From Chloroflexota bacterium (GTDB lineage Bacteria > Chloroflexota > Dehalococcoidia > SZUA-161 > SpSt-899), in assembly GCA_018725425.1 (NCBI GenBank), contig QLUL01000028.1, positions 1-10,053 of the forward strand: DNA of 10,053 nucleotides, read 5' to 3'. This document shows, piece after piece, positions 5,311-10,053 of the stretch; the stretch's first letter is position 1; each line of letters opens with the position of its first letter. The position numbers and the translations under genes were made by a program. The notes under the pieces are model-generated. The model ran no database searches. It was not told the origin of the DNA and worked only from the letters and a program-made list of their open reading frames with translations.

Positions 5311-5339
5311 ATTATAAACCATGACGCCGTCTGGCGCAA
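5311..5339 (-). promoter_or_regulatory. tmk promoter, probably giving a leaderless mRNA
   Basis: On the minus strand a perfect TATAAT (5311-5316) follows TTGCGC (5334-5339) at 17 bp. The expected start near 5303-5304 is only two or three bases before the GTG at 5301, where Tmk homology begins. The absence of any Shine-Dalgarno sequence supports leaderless translation. Confidence 0.6.
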
Positions 5340-5349
5340 GGTCAGATAT

Positions 5350-5378
5350 TTGATAATCTCCGCTGTATAGTCTAATAT
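5350..5378 (+). promoter_or_regulatory. glmM promoter, back-to-back with the tmk promoter
   Basis: TTGATA (5350-5355) and TAATAT (5373-5378) are spaced 17 bp. The predicted start near 5385 leaves a ~28-nt leader before ATG 5413. Ten base pairs separate its -35 from that of the divergent tmk promoter. A GGTTC-AC-GAACC inverted repeat (5390-5401) lies just past the start site and could be an operator or a leader hairpin. Confidence 0.5.
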
Positions 5379-5412
5379 ACATTGTGAGGGGTTCACGAAC
5401 CTTACCTAAAAC

Positions 5413-6756
5413 ATGCGTTTATTCGGAACGAGCGGAATAAGAGGGGTGGTGGGGGAGGAGCTGGCCGTAGATTTCTTGCGGGATATCGGTCGGGCGATAG
5501 GCGCCAATTTACCCCCGGGGGCGGGAGTCTGCGTTGCCACCGATACTAGGCTGAGCCGCGAGCTCGTTAAAGGTGCGGTCGTCTCCGGCCTGCTCTCTTC
5601 CGGGATAGATGTAACCGATCTCGGAATCCTTCCCACTCCGGCGCTGGCTTTTCTGACCCGGGAGCTGGAGTTCGACTCAGGGCTCATGATTACCGCCTCT
5701 CACAACCCCCCGGCCTTCAACGGGATAAAGATATTCAACGCAGACACCCTTGGCTACAGCGTCTCTCAACAGGAAGCCATAGAAGGGACTTACGATCGCC
5801 GGGATTTCCGGAGTGGCTCTTTCGGAATCCTTCGTGACCATGAAAAGGTAAGGGAGAAGTATTTCGATCGTCTATTGGAAAGGTTTTCAGGCAGGGACTT
5901 TGATCGGGGATTGAAGGTAGTTATTGATGCCGGAAACGGCGCCGCCTCGGGGTTTGCCACTGACCTTTTCTCAGCGCTGGGACTTGATGTTATTCCTCTA
6001 AACGATGATCCGGACGGGCTATTCCCGGGAAGGGGCGCCGAGCCTACCGCGGAGACTCTCGGGGGCACGGTGAGGTTCCTGAGGGAGATGGGTGGTGACA
6101 TTGCAATCTGCTTTGACGGCGACGCTGACCGAGTGGTCTTCTGCGACCGGGAGGGTTTCCTCGGATTTAACGAGATGGCTGCCTTTATCGCAAGGCTCAT
6201 AGCGAAAGAGAGTGGCAAGGCGAAGGTTGCCGCTACCATCGAGGTGGGGAATCTGCTCGACCTGGCGCTTGAAGACCTGGACGCAGAGGTGGTGAGGGGA
6301 AAAGTCGGTGATGTCCACCTCGCTCACCTCGTCCGTCAACTCAATGCCGCCATCGGCGTCGAGGACGTCGGGGTCTATATCATGCCGGAGATGGGTTCAT
6401 ACCCCGAGTCCATGTTCACTGCCTTGACCCTGCTTAGCCGGATAACTTCCCCCGCCGACATCAGGGAGTTCCTGAGACGTCTGCCCCGATTTTTCCTGCG
6501 AAGGGAAAAGGTACGCTGCCCGAACGAACTCAAAGAAGTGACCATGGAGAAAATCAAAGAGACGGCCGTTGTCTTCAGGGCAGATGAGATAAACCTCCTC
6601 GATGGCGTAAGGCTCGACTTCGAGGACGCGTGGATGCTCATCCGGGCCAGTGGGACGGAGCCCGTGATTCGGATCATAACCGAGTCGCCCCGGGAATCAA
6701 GGGCGCAAGCGCTTCTGGATGAGGGGATTCGACTGGTTCACCAGGCTTTGGGTTAG
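5413..6756 (+). CDS. glmM: Phosphohexomutase, probably phosphoglucosamine mutase GlmM
   Basis: A 447-residue alpha-D-phosphohexomutase. GlmM interconverts glucosamine-6-P and glucosamine-1-P on the way to UDP-GlcNAc and the cell wall. The N-terminal GTSGIRG, the catalytic phosphoserine loop TASHNPP (Ser96), the metal site DGDADR (235-240) and the phosphate-binding loop RASGTEP (411-417) are all present and correctly spaced. The sugar-binding loop, normally G-E-x-S-G-H, reads P-E-M-G-S-Y here (325-330), so the substrate could differ (phosphomannomutase, phosphoglucomutase or an archaeal-type GlmM). No strong ribosome site precedes ATG 5413, but homology starts at MRLFGTSGIRG. It is the first gene of the plus-strand block, 29 bp before queH. 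The stop lies in a GGGTTAG tandem repeat. Confidence 0.9.
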   Translation: MRLFGTSGIRGVVGEELAVDFLRDIGRAIGANLPPGAGVCVATDTRLSRELVKGAVVSGLLSSGIDVTDLGILPTPALAFLTRELEFDSGLMITASHNPPAFNGIKIFNADTLGYSVSQQEAIEGTYDRRDFRSGSFGILRDHEKVREKYFDRLLERFSGRDFDRGLKVVIDAGNGAASGFATDLFSALGLDVIPLNDDPDGLFPGRGAEPTAETLGGTVRFLREMGGDIAICFDGDADRVVFCDREGFLGFNEMAAFIARLIAKESGKAKVAATIEVGNLLDLALEDLDAEVVRGKVGDVHLAHLVRQLNAAIGVEDVGVYIMPEMGSYPESMFTALTLLSRITSPADIREFLRRLPRFFLRREKVRCPNELKEVTMEKIKETAVVFRADEINLLDGVRLDFEDAWMLIRASGTEPVIRIITESPRESRAQALLDEGIRLVHQALG

Positions 6757-6769
6757 GGGTTAGGGGTTA
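6750..6769. repeat. GGGTTAG short tandem repeat
   Basis: Nearly three copies of a 7-bp unit start inside the last codons of glmM and include its stop codon (6754-6756). They fill most of the gap to queH. It is likely a slippage product; such G-rich runs can also fold as a G-quadruplex on the plus strand. Confidence 0.75.
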
Positions 6770-6785
6770 CAACTTCGGGAAGGCA

Positions 6786-7388
6786 ATGATGCGCTCTATT
6801 CTTCTGCACTGCTGCTGCGGACCCTGCACGACTTATGTAGTTAAATGGCTGCGGGACCACGACCATGAAGTCACCGGCTTCTGGTATAATCCTAATGTCC
6901 ATCCCTTTACAGAGCATCAAAAACGCCTGGAATCGATGGAAGCACTGGCAAAACAGATGAGCCTTCCACTGATCATTGCTGATGGCTACGAGATGGTGGA
7001 TTACTTCCGGGCCGTTGTCGGTCGCGAGGGAGACCGCTGTCCCGAGTGCTATCGCCTGCGGATGGACAGGACAGCCCGGGCTGCCAGGAAGAAGGGCTTC
7101 GACACCTTTTCTACCACCCTTCTCATCAGCCCCTATCAGAATCAGGAACTGATAAGGGAGATCGGCGAGCGGGCCGGGAGGGAGAATGGGGTAGAGTTCT
7201 ACTATCGGGATTTCCGCGATGGCTTTCGTGAGAGTCAGCGGGTATCTGGAGAACTCAGTCTCTACCACCAGAGATATTGTGGCTGTCTTTACAGCGAAGT
7301 GGATAGGCTGAAGGAAGATAGGCTGAAGGAAACTATTAGCCTTCAGGCAGGCACTGGCGAGGGACAAGCCCCCGCGCTACGCTGCTAA
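6786..7388 (+). CDS. queH: Epoxyqueuosine reductase QueH
   Basis: QueH (formerly DUF208) carries out the last step of queuosine synthesis, reducing epoxyqueuosine to queuosine in the wobble position of tRNAs; it is unrelated to cobalamin-dependent QueG. The protein has the hallmark cysteine sets: LHCCCGPC (9-11, 14), CPECY (85, 88) and YCGCLYSE (165, 167), which in the family supply the iron-sulfur cluster and a redox pair. Domain length is ~175 residues. Beyond that lies an odd tail: a 15-bp tandem duplication (DRLKE twice) and ~14 residues encoded by a palindromic repeat (GTGEGQAPALRC). Two ATGs are possible; the GGGAAGG site is only two bases from 6786 and five from 6789, so 6789 may be used. 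Other queuosine genes are not in the window. Confidence 0.94.
   Translation: MMRSILLHCCCGPCTTYVVKWLRDHDHEVTGFWYNPNVHPFTEHQKRLESMEALAKQMSLPLIIADGYEMVDYFRAVVGREGDRCPECYRLRMDRTARAARKKGFDTFSTTLLISPYQNQELIREIGERAGRENGVEFYYRDFRDGFRESQRVSGELSLYHQRYCGCLYSEVDRLKEDRLKETISLQAGTGEGQAPALRC
7302..7331. repeat. 15-bp tandem duplication within queH
   Basis: GATAGGCTGAAGGAA occurs twice back to back (7302-7316, 7317-7331), adding five codons (DRLKE) in frame after the conserved YCGCLYSE motif. Confidence 0.9.
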
Positions 7389-7444
7389 ACGTAGCACCGA
7401 GGTTTATCCTCGGCAACGACCGGCGGGGGACAAGCCCCCGCGCT
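7357..7444. repeat. Cluster of four hairpins with a duplicated 18-bp repeat
   Basis: The 18-bp GGGACAAGCCCCCGCGCT is present at 7361-7378 and again at 7427-7444. Around each, a stem forms: GCGAGGG/CCCCCGC (7357-7375, one mismatch) and a perfect GCGGGGG/CCCCCGC (7423-7441), both with ACAAG loops. Between them lie GCTACG/CGTAGC (7376-7381 and 7390-7395, loop 8) and CCGAGG/CCTCGG (7397-7402 and 7408-7413, loop 5). The first hairpins overlap the 3' end of queH. It resembles a REP/BIME-type mosaic. None has a T-run, so rho-independent termination is doubtful. Confidence 0.8.
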
Positions 7445-7469
7445 GCGATGAATGAAGGAGGACGAGTCA

Positions 7470-8261
7470 ATGACAGGGCAAGATTTCGATTACCTCACCA
7501 GGAGGGTCGCCGATCTCATCCTCACCTCCCGAAGGGTGGTGGTCTTCACCGGAGCCGGGATCAGCACCGAATCAGGGATTCCCGATTTCCGCGGCCCGGG
7601 CGGCCTCTGGACCAAATATGATCCCGAGATTTTCACCATCCAGCGATTCCTCCACGATCCCGAGGCCAGAAGACTCTACTGGAAACTCCGCGGCAGTGGG
7701 AAATTCATGCACCCCGATGTTCAGCCGAATCCGGCCCATTACGCCGTGGCCGAACTGGAAAAGATAGGCAAACTGGATTGCGTCATCACCCAGAATGTGG
7801 ATGGACTACACGAGATGGCGGGGAATTCTCCGGACAAGGTGATCCATCTACATGGAACCATGGAAAAGGTGAAGTGTCTCCAATGTGGAAGGCAATATTC
7901 GATGGATGAGGTCTATCAATGGATGAGCCAGGGAATAGAAGTCCCCGATTGCCCGCAGTGCGAGGGCCTGCTCAAGCCACAGGTCGTCTTCTTCGGCGAG
8001 GCCATGCCAGTCTGGGAGACGGCCGAGGCGCAGCGTCGCTCCGAAAACTGCGACCTCTGCATCGTCATCGGCTCCTCACTGGTGGTCTATCCAGCGGCGC
8101 TTATGCCCCAGTATGCGCTGCAGGGGGGAGCCAGGCTGGCCATCATCAACCGGGAAGCCACGGATTTGGACCCCTCCGCCGATGTTTGTATCCATGAAGG
8201 GGCCGGCAAGACAATGTCCACTATTATGGCCATAGTAAGGGAGGTAATGGGTAATAGGTAA
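7470..8261 (+). CDS. cobB: NAD-dependent protein deacylase, Sir2/CobB family
   Basis: A 263-residue sirtuin that removes acyl groups from lysines using NAD. Motifs in order: GAGISTESGIPDFRG (28-42, NAD site), TQNVDGLH (107-114), catalytic His128 in HLHGT, a zinc ribbon of C136/C139 and C161/C164, KPQVVFFGE, GSSLVVYPA (201-209) and the NREAT nucleotide loop. The start ATG 7470 is preferred over ATG 7452 because AGGAGG (7456-7461) is eight bases ahead of it. The FRGPGGLW loop does not show the paired Tyr/Arg of desuccinylating SIRT5-like enzymes that I would expect near here, so plain deacetylase activity is more likely; this is an inference. It is separated from queH by the hairpin cluster and lies on the same strand. 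Confidence 0.95.
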   Translation: MTGQDFDYLTRRVADLILTSRRVVVFTGAGISTESGIPDFRGPGGLWTKYDPEIFTIQRFLHDPEARRLYWKLRGSGKFMHPDVQPNPAHYAVAELEKIGKLDCVITQNVDGLHEMAGNSPDKVIHLHGTMEKVKCLQCGRQYSMDEVYQWMSQGIEVPDCPQCEGLLKPQVVFFGEAMPVWETAEAQRRSENCDLCIVIGSSLVVYPAALMPQYALQGGARLAIINREATDLDPSADVCIHEGAGKTMSTIMAIVREVMGNR

Positions 8262-8272
8262 CTGCAAAGCTG

Positions 8273-8404
8273 ATGGCTGAACGCTTATTGAATAATCACA
8301 TTCACAGGAGGTATAAAGAAACCGGCAAGGTGCAGCGGAAGGTTCTTCGGGAACAACACGGGCAGGCCGGGGATGGTCCGGAGAGTGTTATCGCTAAATC
8401 ATAA
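8273..8404 (+). CDS. Possible 43-aa small basic protein upstream of the DUF5678 gene
   Basis: An open frame of 43 codons, beginning MAERLLNNHIHRRYKETGKV and ending GDGPESVIAKS, fills the 155-bp gap between the deacylase and DUF5678 genes. The basic composition and RRYKETGKVQRKVLREQ helix look protein-like. There is no clear ribosome site before ATG 8273; a GGAGG lies inside the frame at about 8306-8310. Its TAA (8402-8404) overlaps the AAGGAGG ribosome site of the next gene, which would permit coupling. It could be a remnant of a DNA-binding antitoxin-like domain or non-coding leader. Confidence 0.3.
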   Translation: MAERLLNNHIHRRYKETGKVQRKVLREQHGQAGDGPESVIAKS

Positions 8405-8416
8405 GGAGGCAAAGGC

Positions 8417-8611
8417 ATGACTAAGAATTTCGAGGCGTACCTCAGGCTCGATAAAACTGGCTTAGAGAATAAATATGTGGTTATTGTACATGGGGAAATA
8501 GTTGCCAGCGGTGAAGACATCGAGAATATGCTCGGGAGAGTGAGACGAGAATATCCACATGAAATACCCTTTGTGGCAAAGATTCCTGATGAGAGGATGT
8601 TGATTCTATGA
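8417..8611 (+). CDS. DUF5678 domain protein
   Basis: A 64-residue protein whose whole length fits the small DUF5678 fold: aromatic start (NFEAYLRLDKTGLENKY), strands VVIVHGEIVASGEDIENML, a basic helix (GRVRREYPHEI) and the typical end PFVAKIPDERMLIL. The function is unknown. A strong AAGGAGG lies seven bases before ATG 8417. Its TGA overlaps the ATG of the next gene (ATGA), so it is translationally coupled to the retropepsin-like protease. As far as I recall, this two-gene order recurs in other genomes, suggesting the products act together, perhaps as substrate or regulator and protease. Confidence 0.78.
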   Translation: MTKNFEAYLRLDKTGLENKYVVIVHGEIVASGEDIENMLGRVRREYPHEIPFVAKIPDERMLIL

Positions 8612-9006
8612 TCCGTCATCGATTTAGGGAGGAGAGAAGCAGTTTAGGCAAGGTTCTCCGCCCAGTTGCCGAAGTGGTTTTGGAGAAAGATGCGCTTAGT
8701 GTAGGAATGCCCATGTACATAGACTCTGGCGCCGATATTTCTATGATTCCTCTACGTTTCGGGAGGGCTCTTGGTTTTAAGCAAGATGAGGGAGATACTA
8801 TCCAGGAGATTAGGGGTATCTCGGGGGCGAGTATTCCCTATATCCTCAAGGAGGGTACTTTGGTGTTGAATGGCGAACGCTTGAAAATAAGAATAGCATG
8901 GGCGCTGGTGGAAGAGGTGCCAATGTTGATGGGAAGGATGGACATATTTGATAAATTTCGTATAATTTTTGAGCAGAGGAGCGGATGGATTGATTTTGAG
9001 AAGTAG
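8608..9006 (+). CDS. Retropepsin-like aspartic protease
   Basis: A 132-residue single-domain protein with the retroviral-type aspartic protease signature YIDSGADISMIPLRFGRALG (catalytic Asp39 in D-S-G-A-D), a flap-like stretch (EIRGISGASIPYILKEG) and a late MLMGRMDIFDKFRIIFEQ segment similar to the second core motif of such proteins. One active-site triad per chain implies an active dimer, as in retropepsins. There is no signal peptide or membrane segment, so it is cytoplasmic. It starts inside the stop of the DUF5678 gene. No linked transposon, phage or polyprotein gene is present, so this is a cellular protease of unknown target rather than a retroelement piece. Confidence 0.8.
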   Translation: MIRHRFREERSSLGKVLRPVAEVVLEKDALSVGMPMYIDSGADISMIPLRFGRALGFKQDEGDTIQEIRGISGASIPYILKEGTLVLNGERLKIRIAWALVEEVPMLMGRMDIFDKFRIIFEQRSGWIDFEK

Positions 9007-9045
9007 CGTCACAAAGTCACAGCCACTATTGGAATGATAGCTGTC

Positions 9046-10053
9046 ATGGACGAGAAAAGCTTGGAGATGCTTGAATTCCCCAGAGTCAGAGAGATACTCG
9101 CCGGCTTCACCTCCTTCTCGGCAAGTCGCGATCTGGCCCTCAATTTGCGGCCGTCCGCTGACCCGGAGCTAGTTTCCCTGCTGCTGCGGCAGTCAGCCGA
9201 GGCGCGCCGGCTTCTGGCCACGAGTCCGGGCTTTTCCGTCGGCCGAGCCGTCGATGTGCGGGAGGCCACTGGAATGGCCGCCCGGGGGAAGATGCTCGAG
9301 CCTCTAACCCTGGTGGATATCCAAGCGACCCTGGCCGCGGCGCGCCTTCTGCGCTCCAGTCTCGAAAAACTGGCCGGCGAGTTCCCCTCGCTCTGGGGTA
9401 TCGCCGAGCCGATCGTTGCTCTGCCTCAGTTGGAGCAGGCCATCGCTCGATGCATCGGTGCCACCGGAGAGCTGCTGGACACGGCCTCGGCCAGGCTGGC
9501 CGAGTTGAGGCGTCAGTTGAGAGAGAAGCGCCAGCAACTGCTGGATCGCCTCGATGGCATCATCAAGTCAGCCAGGGGTCTAGTTCAGGAGCCACTGGTT
9601 ACCGAGAGGGAAGGACGATATGTCATCCCTGTGAGGGCAGAGCTTCAAAAGGGGTTGAAGGGAATCGTCCATGATGTCTCCAACACCGGGGCAACGGTAT
9701 TTGTCGAGCCCTGGATGACCGTAGAGCTGGGCAATGAGCGGCGTCAGCTCGCCATCGAGGAGCAGCGGGAGGTGGAGCGGATCCTGGCGGCCCTCAGCGC
9801 CGATGTGGGGGCGAACCGGGCTGCCATATCGGCGAACATTGCTCTGATCGCCGAGCTGGACCTGGCACTGGCGAAGGCGAGGTATGCCGAGATGGCAAGG
9901 GCCACCGAGCCTTTCCTGAGTTCTGAGTGCAGAGTCTGGAGGTCAGAGTCCCCCGCCTCCGCCCCCGACTCCCAACTCTCGACTCTCGACCGGCCGAATG
10001 TACTGCGCCTCGTTGCTGCCAGGCACCCGCTGCTCAAAGGGAAAGCGGTGCCT
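9046..10053 (+). CDS. mutS2: Endonuclease MutS2 (N-terminal 336 residues; continues past window)
   Basis: MutS2 is a MutS-family ATPase with a C-terminal Smr nuclease domain; it acts in suppressing recombination and, in some bacteria, in rescuing collided ribosomes. The visible part matches the N-terminal and core/lever domains: MDEKSLEMLEFPRVREILAG, QRQ-type coiled regions, REGRYVIPVRAELQKGLKGI, VHDVSNTGATVFVEPW and LVAARHPLLKG. The Walker motifs and Smr domain would lie beyond the right edge. ATG 9046 is chosen by homology; an in-frame ATG at 9034 adds four residues, and neither has a strong ribosome site. Residues 292-315 (9919-9990) form a Ser/Pro-rich insert unlike the family. Confidence 0.94.
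   Translation, partial: MDEKSLEMLEFPRVREILAGFTSFSASRDLALNLRPSADPELVSLLLRQSAEARRLLATSPGFSVGRAVDVREATGMAARGKMLEPLTLVDIQATLAAARLLRSSLEKLAGEFPSLWGIAEPIVALPQLEQAIARCIGATGELLDTASARLAELRRQLREKRQQLLDRLDGIIKSARGLVQEPLVTEREGRYVIPVRAELQKGLKGIVHDVSNTGATVFVEPWMTVELGNERRQLAIEEQREVERILAALSADVGANRAAISANIALIAELDLALAKARYAEMARATEPFLSSECRVWRSESPASAPDSQLSTLDRPNVLRLVAARHPLLKGKAVP
9919..9990. repeat. Repeat-like in-frame insert in mutS2
   Basis: Seventy-two bases between ATEPFL and the LRLVAARHPLL region encode SSECRVWRSESPASAPDSQL then STLD. The DNA is made of GAGT/GACTC-rich half repeats, including TCTCGACTCTCGAC near 9978-9990, and low-complexity C runs. MutS2 proteins normally have a short linker here, so this looks like an intergenic repeat captured in frame. 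Confidence 0.5.

Noticed and set aside
6750..6769. GGGTTAG tandem units considered as a telomere-like or origin element.
   Set aside because: There are only about three copies in a bacterial intergenic gap overlapping a stop codon; simple slippage explains them.
6753..7367. A 204-codon minus-strand frame opposite queH.
   Set aside because: It is antisense to a confidently identified queH whose cysteine motifs are intact. The frame has no recognisable domain.
8608..9006. The retropepsin-like gene considered as part of a retroelement or retron.
   Set aside because: No reverse transcriptase, integrase or polyprotein is nearby. The gene is a free-standing single domain coupled to DUF5678.

Overview
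The window reads as a piece of a bacterial chromosome. It is mostly ordinary housekeeping genes, moderately GC-rich, with TTG/GTG starts (rpsU, yqeY, purQ, tmk), at least two promoters placed so close to a start codon that leaderless mRNAs are likely, and many short palindromic repeats at gene ends. The gene set (split purQ/purL, rpsU-yqeY, archaeal-looking glmM, QueH, Sir2 deacylase, DUF5678-retropepsin pair, MutS2) fits an anaerobic lineage such as Chloroflexota (Dehalococcoidia-like). That placement is an inference from gene content and was not tested by phylogeny.

Left part, all minus strand. Transcription runs right to left from a perfect-consensus promoter (about 4538-4567): rpsU (4296-4499), a half-length yqeY (4048-4272), a four-helix membrane protein (3664-4032) and purQ (2865-3572). 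purL, the partner of purQ, begins only at 145 and runs off the left edge. Between purQ and purL sits about 2.66 kb of accessory DNA bracketed by two nearly identical 26-bp direct repeats (169-194 and 2826-2851). In order of transcription it holds a frameshifted restriction-type nuclease-like gene, an ATGA-overlapping gene for a membrane-anchored protein that is also frameshifted, a HEAT-like helical protein, and an intact winged-helix regulator plus minimal nucleotidyltransferase pair. The pair has its own near-leaderless promoter with a palindromic operator-like site, and it runs directly into purL with an overlapping stop/start. The island looks partly decayed, with the wHTH-nucleotidyltransferase pair as its living remainder.

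Centre. tmk (minus, 4669-5301) and glmM (plus, 5413-6756) diverge from back-to-back promoters whose -35 boxes are 10 bp apart. A strong REP-like palindrome lies at the 3' end of tmk, just upstream of the rpsU promoter.

Right part, all plus strand. glmM is followed by queH (queuosine synthesis), a cluster of four hairpins with a duplicated 18-bp repeat, a Sir2/CobB-type NAD-dependent deacylase, a possible 43-aa small ORF, the translationally coupled DUF5678 and retropepsin-like protease genes, and the first 336 codons of mutS2, which continues past the right edge. In several places (3' ends of queH, tmk and the nucleotidyltransferase gene, and an internal stretch of mutS2) repeat-type DNA appears to have been absorbed into reading frames.

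No rRNA, tRNA, CRISPR array, transposase or integrase gene was seen. No stretch longer than about 300 bases lacks a gene or gene remnant.
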